Notes: generated by a model from the sequence alone, not told the origin. A DNA stretch of 64,000 nucleotides from Pandoraea bronchicola (GCF_902459805.1 NZ_CABPST010000006.1:124001-188000), one strand, 5' to 3'. Shown: positions 1 through 8,518, numbered from the stretch's first letter. Numbers and translations are program-made.

Positions 1-830
1 GTGAGCGAACTCAGGCCGATGGTCAGGCCGACGATGCCCAGCCAGTCCGCCTTGAAGAACGCCTGCAGATTCGTCGGCTCGCGCTTGAGCCCGAGCATCA
101 GCAACGTGACGATGGCCGCCGAGATCGGCAAATTCAGGAAGAAGCACCAGCGCCAGTTGGCGTTCTCGGTCAGCCAACCGCCAACCACCGGTCCGAGCAA
201 CGGTCCCAGCAGCACGATCAGGCCGAACATCGCCATGCCGACCGGCATCTGGTGGCGAGGCAGACGCGTGCGAATGATCATCTGCGCCGTCGGAATCATC
301 GCGCCGCCCGCGAAGCCCTGCCCGATACGGCCGATGATCATCTCGGGCAGGCTGCTCGATGCGCCGCACATCATTGAGAAGAGGGTGAAGAAGACGGCGT
401 TGAGCATCAGAAAGCGTCGTAACCCGAGCACGCGCGTGAGCCACGCGGCGAGCGGAATCATGACGATTTCGGACATCAGGTAGCCGGTCGAGATCCAGGT
501 GCCCTCGGTGCCAGAGGCGCCGATCTGCCCTTGAATCTGCGGTAGCGCCGAGTTGGTGATGGAGATGTCGAGCGTGGCCAGCAGCGCGCCAAGCGCACCG
601 GCCGCCACGGCGATCCAGTCGGATGCCGACGCGTTGCGCGGCGCGGCGGCGCTCGTGGCGCCCCCATTGCCTGGGCCACCCCCGCCGCCGCCTTCACCGC
701 TCGCTGCCGCGGCACCGCGCGCCTGATCGCGCGTCAGCGCAACGGGCGCAACGGGCGCAACGGGCGAAGCGGAGCGGGCGGAGGGAGTGGCGGGGGACGA
801 TGAAGCGCTCACCACGCCACGGTCAGCCAC
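1..830 (-). CDS. emrB: EmrB/QacA-type MFS multidrug exporter, DHA2 family (C-terminal part outside window)
   Basis: Reading leftward, the frame gives a drug:proton antiporter N-terminal half: an Ala/Gly-rich cytoplasmic leader, then membrane segments starting with DWIAVAAGALGALLATLDIS, a GTWISTGYLMSE stretch and the loop motif GRIGQGFAGGAMIP. About 276 codons are visible before the window edge; family members are about 500 aa with 14 segments. I chose GTG at 830 because GGTGGAG lies six bases upstream and the GTG overlaps the emrA stop by eight bases (GTGGCTGA), as expected for translational coupling; GTG at 815 or 812 is possible. The leader holds a 9-bp repeat in triplicate (737-763) coding Val-Ala-Pro three times. 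It should pair with the upstream periplasmic adaptor to pump toxic organics across both membranes. The family call is firm; substrates are unknown. Confidence 0.9.
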   Translation of the reverse strand, partial: MADRGVVSASSSPATPSARSASPVAPVAPVALTRDQARGAAAASGEGGGGGGPGNGGATSAAAPRNASASDWIAVAAGALGALLATLDISITNSALPQIQGQIGASGTEGTWISTGYLMSEIVMIPLAAWLTRVLGLRRFLMLNAVFFTLFSMMCGASSSLPEMIIGRIGQGFAGGAMIPTAQMIIRTRLPRHQMPVGMAMFGLIVLLGPLLGPVVGGWLTENANWRWCFFLNLPISAAIVTLLMLGLKREPTNLQAFFKADWLGIVGLTIGLSSL

Positions 831-2133
831 GTTGTGCTCCACCGTTCGTGGACGATGGCGGCGCATTCGTGGCGGGGCCGACGATGGCATTGAGCGGTGC
901 ACTGAGCGAGACTTGCGACGCTGAAGCTTCGCCGGCCCGGCCCGAGTGCGCCGCTTGTTTGGCGGGGGCGGCCGTAGTGTGGCGATGCGTATCGACGTCC
1001 GCGGTGACCGACAGGCCCGGCAGCAACACCGCACGCAGCGATTCGGGCACATCGAGGCGGATGCGCACCGGTACTCGCTGCACGATCTTGGTGAAGTTAC
1101 CGGTAGCGTTCTGCGCGGGCAGCAGCGCGAACTGCGCGCCGGTGCCGGGCGAGAGCGAATCGACCACACCGTGGATCGGCTCGCCGGGCAGGGCATCGAC
1201 ATGCACCGTCACGGGCTGGCCGGGCCGCATATGGCCGACCTGCGTTTCCTTGAAGTTCGCCGTCAGATAGACGTTTTGCACCGGCACGACGGTGAGTAGC
1301 CGCGTGCCCGGCTGGGCGAACTGGCCGACGCGCACGGCACGATCGCCGATGCGTCCGGACAGCGTGCTCTTGACGACGGTGTCCGCGAGATCGAGGTCAG
1401 CCTTGCGCGCGCTTGCCTGCGCCACCGCCAATTGCGCCTTGGCCTGCGCCAACGCGGCCGTGAGCGTGTCTGTCTGACGCTCGCTCGCCTGCAAGCTGGC
1501 CTCGTTGCTCTTGCGCGAGGCGTCGGCGCGGGCACTGGCATTGCGCAACTCGGCAAGACGCTCGTCGGTCTCCGCGCCCGTGGCAACCAGCGGTGCGTAG
1601 CGTTTGACCTGACCGGCCGAGTACGCGGCATTCGCGCGTGCGCTGTCGAGTTCGGCGCGTGCCTGCGCGATTGTCGCCGCATGCTGGGCGAGTTCGGCCT
1701 GTGCCCTGGCGACATCGGCTTCGCGCGCGACTACGCTCGCCTGCGCCTCGTCGTAAGCGGCCTGGTACTGGCGTGCGTCGAGTCGCACGAGCGGCTGACC
1801 GAGCGTCACCGTTTCGTTGTCACGCACCAGCACTTCGGTCACATAGCCGCCCACTTTCGGAGCAACCGTCATGCTGTCGGCTTGCAGATAGGCGTCGTCG
1901 GTCGACTCGATGAAGCGCCCGACAAACCACCAGTGTCCGCCCCAACCGAGCGCGGCCACGAGGCCCAGCGCCAGCACGCCAAGCAGGAGTTTCTTGCGGC
2001 GAGGGTTGGCCGGGGCCTTCGTCTGGCCGGGTGTCGGGGCAGCCTCTGCTGAGGCCTTGCCGGCCGGGGCGTCGGTCTGACGTGCGGTCGACAGCGCCGA
2101 TTCTGCCGGTTTGGCTTGGGCTGCGGTGGTCAT
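823..2133 (-). CDS. emrA: EmrA/HlyD-family periplasmic adaptor subunit
   Basis: The 436-aa product is a membrane fusion protein of an EmrAB-TolC type pump. A roughly 45-residue Ala/Pro-rich cytoplasmic tail is followed by one membrane anchor near residues 49-68 (LLLGVLALGLVAALGWGGHW). A biotinyl-lipoyl-like half begins at STDDAYLQADSMTVAPKVGG, a long Ala/Gln/Glu-rich coiled coil covers about 125-235, and the second lipoyl half and beta barrel follow. STDDAYxxA is a hallmark of EmrA/VceA adaptors. The Ala/Pro/Ser-rich C-terminal tail is longer than in E. coli EmrA (about 390 aa). The gene is first in the operon with emrB and divergent from a TetR regulator; a promoter with TTGACA and ATAATT boxes and a 14-bp direct repeat precede it. 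Confidence 0.92.
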   Translation of the reverse strand: MTTAAQAKPAESALSTARQTDAPAGKASAEAAPTPGQTKAPANPRRKKLLLGVLALGLVAALGWGGHWWFVGRFIESTDDAYLQADSMTVAPKVGGYVTEVLVRDNETVTLGQPLVRLDARQYQAAYDEAQASVVAREADVARAQAELAQHAATIAQARAELDSARANAAYSAGQVKRYAPLVATGAETDERLAELRNASARADASRKSNEASLQASERQTDTLTAALAQAKAQLAVAQASARKADLDLADTVVKSTLSGRIGDRAVRVGQFAQPGTRLLTVVPVQNVYLTANFKETQVGHMRPGQPVTVHVDALPGEPIHGVVDSLSPGTGAQFALLPAQNATGNFTKIVQRVPVRIRLDVPESLRAVLLPGLSVTADVDTHRHTTAAPAKQAAHSGRAGEASASQVSLSAPLNAIVGPATNAPPSSTNGGAQRG

Positions 2134-2146
2134 GGGAATTTTCTCA

Positions 2147-2210
2147 AATTATTCCAGTTGGCAGAATTATTCCAGTTGATCGATTTATGTCAAGTGTTAT
2201 ATTTTTGACG
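2147..2210 (-). promoter_or_regulatory. emrA promoter with tandem 14-bp repeats, likely TetR/CecR operator region
   Basis: On the minus strand TTGACA (2193-2188) is followed after 17 bases by ATAATT (2170-2165), a near-consensus sigma70 promoter for emrA. AATTATTCCAGTTG occurs twice, at 2147-2160 and 2165-2178, an 18-bp period; the second copy covers the -10 box. TGTCAA (2188-2193) and TTGACG (2205-2210) form a near inverted repeat over the -35 box. The stretch is AT-rich and lies between divergent emrA and tetR. Binding by the adjacent regulator is inferred. Confidence 0.6.
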
Positions 2211-2235
2211 AAAGTTTTGGCAAGCAAGGACATAC

Positions 2236-2985
2236 ATGACAGGGACTTCACGTGCAGGGCGTGCTCCGGGGGCGGCAGCGCGTCCGAGGCATGCCGTCGA
2301 CACGGGGTATCAACGTGGTGAGGAAACGCGTGCGCGCATCATCCTCGCGGCGATCAAGTGTTTCGGGGAGTTCGGCTTTACCGGGGCGTCCACGCGAGAT
2401 ATTGCGAACGAGGCGGGTGTGAATGCCCCTGCGCTCCAGTACTACTTCGACAACAAGGCAGGCGTGTATCAGGCGTGTGTCGAGTACATCGTTGAGCTCG
2501 TTCTGGGGAAGATGGGAACGGCCATTGAGGCGGCCGAGCGTTTGATGGCCGATCCGGACGCGACTGACGAGCAGCTCATGGACGCATTTTGCGAATTACA
2601 GAATCGCAAGGCGGGGTTCATGGAGGAGGTGCCGGAGATCGACGGCTGGCACATGTTCATGGCCCGGGAGCAGGCGGGGCTCGGGCCGGAGGCCGGTTTC
2701 AAGGTGTTTCACGAGCGCTTTTCGAGCCGGCTCGCGTCGGTCGGCGCAAACATCGTGACGCGGCTCGCGGGCGTGGCGCCCGACAACGAGGAGATGCGTG
2801 TTCGCGCCGTGTGCATCAGCACACTGGGCATGGCATTTCGCGTGATGCGCCGCTCGGTCGATTGTTCGATGGGATGGGCCAGTGAGCCGAATCCCAATCG
2901 CAATCGGATCGTACGCGAGGCGGTTATCGAACAGACGCGGCAATTGCTGGAGCAGGTCGTCAAACAGCGCAAGTCGGCCAGGTAA
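2236..2985 (+). CDS. TetR/AcrR-family regulator, CecR-like (DUF1956 C-terminal domain)
   Basis: The 249-aa protein has a TetR helix-turn-helix at about residues 30-75 (ARIILAAIKCFGEFGFTG, then ASTRDIANEAGVNAPALQYY), preceded by an Arg-rich leader. The C-terminal half, with a long helix of the FHERFSSRLASVGANIVTRL type, resembles the DUF1956/TetR_C_11 ligand domain of CecR (YbiH), which in E. coli also sits beside a HlyD-type adaptor operon. AAGGA lies five bases before ATG 2236. Divergent transcription from emrAB and shared operator-like repeats suggest it represses the pump and itself until a drug ligand binds. A strong hairpin follows the gene. The TetR call is secure; the CecR subfamily is a likely reading. 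Confidence 0.88.
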   Translation: MTGTSRAGRAPGAAARPRHAVDTGYQRGEETRARIILAAIKCFGEFGFTGASTRDIANEAGVNAPALQYYFDNKAGVYQACVEYIVELVLGKMGTAIEAAERLMADPDATDEQLMDAFCELQNRKAGFMEEVPEIDGWHMFMAREQAGLGPEAGFKVFHERFSSRLASVGANIVTRLAGVAPDNEEMRVRAVCISTLGMAFRVMRRSVDCSMGWASEPNPNRNRIVREAVIEQTRQLLEQVVKQRKSAR

Positions 2986-3007
2986 GTTCGACGTCTGCGG
3001 CATCCTG

Positions 3008-3033
3008 ACGGGGGCACCTTCCGGTGCCCCCGT
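3008..3033. terminator. Bidirectional intrinsic terminator hairpin
   Basis: ACGGGGGCACC (3008-3018) and GGTGCCCCCGT (3023-3033) form a perfect 11-bp stem with a TTCC loop. It sits between the convergent tetR gene and amino-acid permease gene. The run after it on the plus strand is only moderately T-rich (GTCGTTTCC), so efficiency is uncertain. Confidence 0.7.
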
Positions 3034-3066
3034 GTCGTTTCCTGTGTCGTTTTGCCGGCGCGGGAC

Positions 3067-4524
3067 TCAGGACTGCGCGGCCGTGCGAGCCTGCGGTTCG
3101 TCGTCGCGCTTGCGATACCACACGAAGTAGATCAGCAGCACCACGGCGACAAACGGCACGCCGAAGATCAGCGTCATGCGGAACACGCCGGTGAGCAGCG
3201 TGGTGAGCATGATGGCGGCCATGAGTGCGGCCCCCAGCAGCGTGAGCCACGGGAAGCCCCACATGCGGAAGGCGAGGGGCGGGTGGTTCTCGCGCCGCCA
3301 GGCGCGGCGAAAGAAGAAGTGGGTGACAAAGATCATCATCCACGTGAGCATCGCGCCGAACATCGAGATCGCCATCATGAACGTGAACGACGACTCGGGG
3401 TAGAGGAAGTTCACCAGCGTGGCGAGCGCAATGCCGAGCGTCGAGAGCAGCAACGCCGCGAGCGGTACGCCGCGCGAGTTCACTTCGCCGAACCGGGCGG
3501 GCGCGTAGCCGGCGCGCGAGAGCGAGAACATCATGCGCGTGGTGATATAGAGCTGGCTGTTCATCGACGAGAGCGCGGCGATCAGCACCACGAAGTTGAT
3601 GACCCCGGCGGCGCCCGGAATATTGATCGCCTGCATCACCTTCACGAATGGGCTTTCGTCCTGACCGGCGGCGGTCCACGGCACGATGGCGAGCATCAAT
3701 GCGAGCGTGAGCAGATAGAACAGCACGAGGCGCACGACGGTGGAGCGGAAGGCACGCGTGACCGCACGCTCCGGATTCTCGGCCTCGCCTGCGGCCACGG
3801 CGATCATCTCGATGGACAGGTAGCTGAAGATCGAGATGATGACGGCGACCCACATGCCCCACAGACCCTTCGGGAAGAAGCCGCCGTGCGCCGTGTAGTT
3901 CGCGAACCCTGCGGGCGAATGCCCGCCACCCGCAACGGATCCGGGGGCGATGAACACCACGTAAGCGCCGATCAGAATGAAGATGACGATCGCGGTGATC
4001 TTGATGAGCGAGAAGCCATATTCGATGGCGCCGAACAGGTTCACGGACATGGCGTTCACGAGCACGAGTGCCGTCGAGAAGCCTGCGACCCAATACCAGC
4101 CCGGCACCTGCGGGAACCAGAATTTCATGTAGACGGCGATGGCGCTCACCTCGGTGCCCACGGCCAGCACGATGCATGACCAGTAGGCATAGCGCACCAG
4201 AAAGCCGGCCCACGGACCGATGTAGTGTTCGGCATAGGCGCCGAACGAGCCAGACGTCGGATGCGCGACCGTCATCTCGGCGAGGCATCCCATGAGCATG
4301 AGGGCGATGATGGCGCCGATCCCGTACGAGATAAGCACACTCGGGCCGGCAAAGCCGATGGCGAAACCGCTGCCGAGGAAAAGGCCCGTACCAATGGCGC
4401 CACCGATGGCGATCATTGCCATCTGACTCGCCGTGAGCGAGCGTCGCAGGCCTTGCTCGCGGCGCGTGATGTGGGTGAAGTCGCGGGGGGTGCCGGACTG
4501 GGAAGACTGGGGGGATTGCGTCAT
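3067..4524 (-). CDS. Amino-acid permease, AAT/APC family
   Basis: The 485-aa product is a 12-segment inner-membrane amino acid:proton symporter. A short hydrophilic N-terminus ends in LRRSLTASQMAMIAIGGAIG, the signature opening of bacterial AAT permeases (AroP, GabP, ProY, AnsP). GTGLFLGSG forms the broken TM1 substrate site, and EMTVAHPTSGSFGAYAEHY matches the family loop after TM3. LSIEMIAVAAGEAENPERAV corresponds to the conserved segment around TM6. Length fits the family (450-490). The start has only a weak purine stretch upstream (AAGAGGTGTGTC). It is followed convergently by tetR and shares its hairpin; the upstream porin is on the same strand, 233 bp away, with its own terminator, so they are probably separate units. 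The transported amino acid cannot be told from motifs. Confidence 0.9.
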   Translation of the reverse strand: MTQSPQSSQSGTPRDFTHITRREQGLRRSLTASQMAMIAIGGAIGTGLFLGSGFAIGFAGPSVLISYGIGAIIALMLMGCLAEMTVAHPTSGSFGAYAEHYIGPWAGFLVRYAYWSCIVLAVGTEVSAIAVYMKFWFPQVPGWYWVAGFSTALVLVNAMSVNLFGAIEYGFSLIKITAIVIFILIGAYVVFIAPGSVAGGGHSPAGFANYTAHGGFFPKGLWGMWVAVIISIFSYLSIEMIAVAAGEAENPERAVTRAFRSTVVRLVLFYLLTLALMLAIVPWTAAGQDESPFVKVMQAINIPGAAGVINFVVLIAALSSMNSQLYITTRMMFSLSRAGYAPARFGEVNSRGVPLAALLLSTLGIALATLVNFLYPESSFTFMMAISMFGAMLTWMMIFVTHFFFRRAWRRENHPPLAFRMWGFPWLTLLGAALMAAIMLTTLLTGVFRMTLIFGVPFVAVVLLIYFVWYRKRDDEPQARTAAQS

Positions 4525-4672
4525 GACACACCTCTTGGATGTCGTCGCGAGAGATTGGCGACACCCGCATGAGTAAAGCGTTGCTTGTCATCGCCCGCCG
4601 GTGCGCCGTGCAATGCCGCAGCGATGCCGGATGGCGTCGGGTGTGGCAAAACGCGGGTGCGAACGGGCCCCG

Positions 4673-4696
4673 CCGCCCCGGAAGACGCCGGGGCGG
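4673..4696 (-). terminator. Rho-independent terminator after porin gene
   Basis: CCGCCCCGG (4673-4681) and CCGGGGCGG (4688-4696) form a perfect 9-bp stem around AAGACG, 62 bp beyond the porin stop. There is no long T tract on the minus strand, so it may only slow or partly stop transcription into the permease gene. Confidence 0.5.
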
Positions 4697-4757
4697 GTCA
4701 TACCAACAGCAAGGGATGCAACTGGAAAGACGCGGGCGTGCCGCGCCGTCCGTCCGC

Positions 4758-5846
4758 TTAGAAGATGTGGCGAATGCCCGTTGCCACGCCCGCTTGCGTC
4801 GAGTTGCCCGGCAGTTCGACGCGCGCGGCGCCGCTGACCTTGTTGTAATCGACGGTGCCGTAGACCTGCGTGCGCTTCGACAGTGCGTACTCGGCGAGCA
4901 GCACGTACGTGTAACGACGGCCCGAACCGGCATCGCCCGCCTGGGCGTTGATGTTCTTGATGTCGTTCAAATACGCGGCGCCCGTGATCGCGAGATTCGG
5001 CATGGCCTGAATGGTCGTGCCGAGGTAGAACGTCGTGTCCTTGCGAGGATTGTCGTTCAGATTGCCCGTGGTGACGGTGTGTGCCGGATCGTTGAGCGTG
5101 CCGTCGAGCCAGCCGCTGCGATCGCGCCCACCCATGTAGCCGACGAAGACCTTGGCGATGGAGACGCTGTAGATACCGCCCAGGCCCCACATCTGTTGGA
5201 CATGCTTGGCGGCGTCACGCGCTTGCTGATACACGCCGGCGATCTGGAACGGTCCCATTGCGTAGGCAGCACGGGCGCCCCAGTAGTTGCTGGCGGCCAT
5301 CGTTCCGGCGGTGTTGCCGAAGCCGTAGGTGGCTCCGACCGACAGGCCGCCGAACGTGCCGGCATAGCTCACGGCGTTGTCCACGCGGCCGCGCGTGATG
5401 TTGTACATCCACGAGTTGTTCGCGTAGTTGCCGATCGTGAGCGGGTCGAAGTCGCCGTAGACATTAAACGCCTCGGTGGCCTGGCGACCGATCTTGATCG
5501 CGCCGTACTGGTTTTGCAGGCCGACGAACGCATAACGGTCAAACAGTCGCGGACTGTTCGCGAGCTGACCGTTTTGCGGGTTGATGCCCGATTCCAGTTG
5601 GAAGATCGCCTTTGTGCCGCCGCCGAGGTCTTCCGAGCCCTTGAAGCCGAAACGGCTGTTGGTCACGGCGCCGTTGGTCACTTGCCACAGCGCGTCGTTG
5701 TTGGCATTGGCGTTGGTTTGATATCGCACGCTCTGATCGACGATCCCGTACAGGGTGACGGCGCTTTGGGCGGCAGCAGTGGTGCTGAAGGCAAGGCCAC
5801 AAGCGGCCGAGAGGATGGCCAGACTGGCCGGAATTGCAGACTTCAT
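4758..5846 (-). CDS. Gram-negative porin (OmpC/Burkholderia trimeric porin family)
   Basis: The 362-aa product starts with a Sec signal peptide (about residues 1-26, ending TTAAAQ) and then SAVTLYGIVDQSVRY, the standard first strand of beta-proteobacterial porins. FGFKGSEDLGGGTKAIFQLE is the conserved second hairpin, RYAFVGLQNQYGAIKIGRQ leads to the L3 region, and the chain ends in RHIF with the terminal Phe needed for BAM recognition. These features indicate a 16-strand outer-membrane trimer for passive diffusion of small solutes. A purine stretch (AAAAAAGGAGACTC) precedes the ATG. It lies upstream of an amino-acid permease on the same strand and divergent from an Lrp regulator, so a link to amino-acid uptake is possible but only inferred. 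Confidence 0.93.
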   Translation of the reverse strand: MKSAIPASLAILSAACGLAFSTTAAAQSAVTLYGIVDQSVRYQTNANANNDALWQVTNGAVTNSRFGFKGSEDLGGGTKAIFQLESGINPQNGQLANSPRLFDRYAFVGLQNQYGAIKIGRQATEAFNVYGDFDPLTIGNYANNSWMYNITRGRVDNAVSYAGTFGGLSVGATYGFGNTAGTMAASNYWGARAAYAMGPFQIAGVYQQARDAAKHVQQMWGLGGIYSVSIAKVFVGYMGGRDRSGWLDGTLNDPAHTVTTGNLNDNPRKDTTFYLGTTIQAMPNLAITGAAYLNDIKNINAQAGDAGSGRRYTYVLLAEYALSKRTQVYGTVDYNKVSGAARVELPGNSTQAGVATGIRHIF

Positions 5847-6021
5847 GAGTCTCCTTTTTTAGTCTTGTAGACGTACGACTGCTTAAAACAGATCCGCTGC
5901 TCCTTCCGATATAGGAGGTCACGGATGCTTCCCGGCACAACAACTGCACGATCAAAAAACGGCACTCGCAGCCGGACTCGCTTACCGTCCCCGGCCCGAG
6001 GCCGAGACTTATCATATCAAT

Positions 6022-6038
6022 GCAAAAATTGAATTTGC
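6022..6038. promoter_or_regulatory. Candidate Lrp-type binding site
   Basis: GCAAA (6022-6026) and TTTGC (6034-6038) form an inverted repeat with a 7-bp AT-rich centre, about the size of a 15-17 bp Lrp/AsnC box. It lies in the AT-rich gap between the porin and lrp genes. The link to the adjacent regulator is inferred. Confidence 0.3.
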
Positions 6039-6114
6039 TTGCCATTTATGCGGAATTGCTGGCGGTGAATCGAAGGATCTGCCAGAATTCGTGAAAACTT
6101 GACGGATTCTGCCA

Positions 6115-6588
6115 ATGAACCTCGACCTAGCCGATCTGCGCATCCTCCGCCATCTCGAACTCAATGGACGCATCTCCAACCAGGAGCTGGCGGACGCCGT
6201 CGGTTTGTCGCCATCGGCCTGCCTTCGCCGGGTGAAATTGCTCGAGGACCGCGGGGTGATTTCCGGATACCGCTGCATCGTGGACGCACAGCATATTGGT
6301 CTGGAGTTCGAGGCGCTAGTGCAAATCACGCTTCGTCCGGACGTCGATCAGTGGCATGAAAAGTTTCTCGCATGTGTGCAGAGCTGGCCCGAGGTCGTGA
6401 CTGCGCGCATCGTCACCGGCTCGGCGAATTACATCTTGACGGTCAGAGCCCGTAACCTCGCGCATTACTCCGATTTCATCGTGAACGAGCTGTATCGCGC
6501 ACCCGCCGTCATGTCGATTCAATCGAACATCGTGCTAAAGACAATTAAACATACGCAGTCGCTGGTCGATCTCGTCAAGCAGAAATAG
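6115..6588 (+). CDS. Lrp/AsnC-family transcriptional regulator
   Basis: The 157-aa protein has the family architecture: an N-terminal winged helix-turn-helix at about residues 1-60 (DLRILRHLELNGRISNQELA, then GLSPSACLRRVKLLEDRGVI) and a RAM effector domain at about 65-145 (VTARIVTGSANYILTVRARN). Such proteins form octamers that sense amino acids or related metabolites. The gene is 67 bp upstream of, and on the same strand as, an alpha-hydroxyacid dehydrogenase gene, so it may control that enzyme or the divergent porin and permease in response to an amino or hydroxy acid. The start lacks a strong Shine-Dalgarno sequence; ATG 6115 is chosen because NLDLADLRILRHL matches the usual N-terminus. 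Confidence 0.9.
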   Translation: MNLDLADLRILRHLELNGRISNQELADAVGLSPSACLRRVKLLEDRGVISGYRCIVDAQHIGLEFEALVQITLRPDVDQWHEKFLACVQSWPEVVTARIVTGSANYILTVRARNLAHYSDFIVNELYRAPAVMSIQSNIVLKTIKHTQSLVDLVKQK

Positions 6589-6655
6589 AAAATTATATTA
6601 GATATTAAGTAACTCCCAAAAGACGGCTGGAATTTTCCGGAAGAAGAGACGCAGC

Positions 6656-7843
6656 ATGGCAGTGATTACCACCATCGAGGACTTGCGGGTTCTCGCGCAG
6701 CGGCGAGTGCCGCGCATGTTTTACGAATATGTCGATTCGGGGTCGTGGACGGAGTCCACCTACCGGGCCAACGCGGCCGATTTCGGCGGTATCGAGTTCC
6801 GGCAGCGCGTTGCCGTGAATATCGAACATCGCAGCACACGCACGACGATGTTGGGCGAGCCGGTCGCCATGCCGGTGGCGCTGGCGCCAACGGGCATGAC
6901 CGGCATGCAGCATGCCGACGGCGAGATTCTCGCGGCGCGCGCGGCCGAGGCGTTCGGTGTGCCGTTCACGCTCTCGACCGTGTCGATCTGCTCCATCGAA
7001 GACGTGGCGGCGCACACGAAGGCGCCGTTCTGGTTTCAGTTATATGTGATGCGCGATCGCGACTTCATCGAGCGCCTGATCGATCGCGCCAAGGCGGCGG
7101 GGTGCTCGGCGCTGATGGTGACGATGGATCTGCAGATCAGCGGTCAGCGTCACCGTGACATCAAGAACGGCCTGTCGGCACCGCCGAAGCTGACGTTGCC
7201 GAACATTGCCAACATGATGACCAAGCCGCGCTGGTGCATGGGCATGCTGGGAACTCGCCGTCGCACGTTTGGCAACATCGTGGGACATGCCAAAGGGGTA
7301 GACGACATCGGTTCGCTCGCGGCGTGGTCGGCGGCGCAGTTCGACCCGTGCCTGTCATGGGACGACGTGGCCTGGATCAAGAAGCGTTGGGGCGGCAAGC
7401 TCGTGCTCAAGGGCGTGCTCGACCCGGAAGATGCGCGCGCGGCACGCGATACCGGGGCTGACGCGATTGTGGTGAGTAATCACGGCGGACGTCAGCTTGA
7501 CGGTGCGATCTCGACGATCCGCGCGTTGCCGGACATTGTGGCGGCGGTGGGGCGTGACACGGAGGTCTGGCTCGACGGCGGTATCCGCTCCGGTCAGGAC
7601 GTGATCAAGGCGATGGCGCTGGGCGCGAAGGGAACGCTGATCGGGCGTCCGTTCCTGTATGGGTTGGGGGCGATGGGCGAGGCGGGCGTGCGTCGCGCGC
7701 TGGAGGTCATTGCGAAGGAGATGGATGTCACGATGGCGCTGACGGGGCGCACGACCATCGATCGGCTCGATGCGTCGATGCTCATTCCGGGCAGCTACCC
7801 GGCGGGCATTGGCCCGTACCTGCCGGAGCCGGGCGGACGGTAA
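6656..7843 (+). CDS. FMN-dependent alpha-hydroxyacid dehydrogenase/oxidase (LldD-like)
   Basis: The 395-aa enzyme is a TIM-barrel flavoprotein of the L-lactate dehydrogenase/glycolate oxidase/mandelate dehydrogenase family. It opens with TTIEDLRVLAQRRVPRMFYEYVDSGSW, a family N-terminus, and has LAPTGMTGMQHADGEILAAR for FMN contact. The active-site stretch SNHGGRQLDG places catalytic His276 and Arg279, and DGGIRSGQDVIKAMALGAKG followed by GRPFLYGLGA binds the FMN phosphate. Length matches LldD (about 380-396). These enzymes oxidise L-2-hydroxy acids to 2-keto acids and pass electrons to quinone or oxygen. It lies downstream of an Lrp regulator and ends at a strong terminator. The substrate (lactate, 2-hydroxyisovalerate, mandelate or other) is not deducible. 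Confidence 0.9.
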   Translation: MAVITTIEDLRVLAQRRVPRMFYEYVDSGSWTESTYRANAADFGGIEFRQRVAVNIEHRSTRTTMLGEPVAMPVALAPTGMTGMQHADGEILAARAAEAFGVPFTLSTVSICSIEDVAAHTKAPFWFQLYVMRDRDFIERLIDRAKAAGCSALMVTMDLQISGQRHRDIKNGLSAPPKLTLPNIANMMTKPRWCMGMLGTRRRTFGNIVGHAKGVDDIGSLAAWSAAQFDPCLSWDDVAWIKKRWGGKLVLKGVLDPEDARAARDTGADAIVVSNHGGRQLDGAISTIRALPDIVAAVGRDTEVWLDGGIRSGQDVIKAMALGAKGTLIGRPFLYGLGAMGEAGVRRALEVIAKEMDVTMALTGRTTIDRLDASMLIPGSYPAGIGPYLPEPGGR

Positions 7844-7904
7844 CCTGCCCGCTGGGAAAACACGAAGGCCGCCGTCATTGTGCAATCCCATCTCACCAAC
7901 AACA

Positions 7905-7926
7905 ACGCCCCGCAATCGCGGGGCGT
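7905..7926. terminator. Intrinsic terminator, probably bidirectional
   Basis: ACGCCCCGC (7905-7913) and GCGGGGCGT (7918-7926) form a 9-bp stem with an AATC loop, followed on the plus strand by TTCGTTTCG and on the minus strand by TGTTGTTG. It separates the convergent hydroxyacid dehydrogenase and glycine-zipper genes. Confidence 0.8.
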
Positions 7927-7956
7927 TTCGTTTCGGCGCAGACCGGCGCCAGCCGA

Positions 7957-8385
7957 TCAATGATGATGCTTGCGATGACCGCGGCGTTTGCCGTGATAGT
8001 GATCGTCGTCGTACGAGCTGGAGCGCGACATGTTGCCGCCGAGCGCGGCGCCGGCACCGCCACCGACGGCCGCGCCGATCAGGCCGCCCGAACGGCCGCC
8101 CATCGCATTGCCCGCCGCCGTGCCGGCACCGCCGCCCAGCGCACCGCCGAGAATAGCGCCGGTACGCTCGCGGCGATTGGATGTGATCGCGCCGCCGGCG
8201 CCACCGCCCACCGCACCACCCACCACCGCACCGGTGCTGCCGCCAAGCGCGCCGCCTACGGCTGCGCCCGCGACGCCGCCCAGCGCGCCGCCGAGGGCAT
8301 TGTTCATATCACTGGCCGAAGCCGTCAGGGAAGTCGTTGCCACCCCGGCGGCGATCGCCACCATCGGAAAAATTCGCTTGAGCAT
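7957..8385 (-). CDS. Exported glycine-zipper protein
   Basis: The 142-aa product has a Sec signal peptide (about 1-24, MLKRIFPMVAIAAGVATTSL then ASA). About 85 residues are composed almost only of Gly, Ala and Val in GGALGG and GGAVGGG repeats (glycine-zipper type), interrupted by SNRRERTGAIL. The C-terminus is basic and His-rich (YDDDHYHGKRRGHRKHHH). Glycine zippers pack helices in membranes or oligomers; proteins of this type are often cell-envelope or stress associated. The low-complexity composition makes homology weak. The His/Asp tail could bind metal ions, but that is inference. It is a single gene flanked by a shared terminator and a LysR gene. Confidence 0.8.
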   Translation of the reverse strand: MLKRIFPMVAIAAGVATTSLTASASDMNNALGGALGGVAGAAVGGALGGSTGAVVGGAVGGGAGGAITSNRRERTGAILGGALGGGAGTAAGNAMGGRSGGLIGAAVGGGAGAALGGNMSRSSSYDDDHYHGKRRGHRKHHH

Positions 8386-8518
8386 GAGTCTTGAAGAAGA
8401 TTCGGATTAACGCGAGGCAAGTATAAAGACGCGTCGCCTCACCGCCGCCTGCCCAATGTTTCACTTCTCGTAAGGCGGGTAACGAAATGTTTCCGGGCGT
8501 GCATTCGCCGGGATTCGG

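Noticed and set aside
737-763. Nine-base triple repeat considered as a mobile or CRISPR-like element
   Set aside because: It is in frame within emrB and encodes Val-Ala-Pro repeats in the cytoplasmic leader.
3052-4179. 375-codon open frame on the plus strand, antisense to the amino-acid permease
   Set aside because: The product is highly charged and His/Arg/Glu-rich without domains, and it exactly shadows a well-formed permease gene. High GC content produces such antisense frames.
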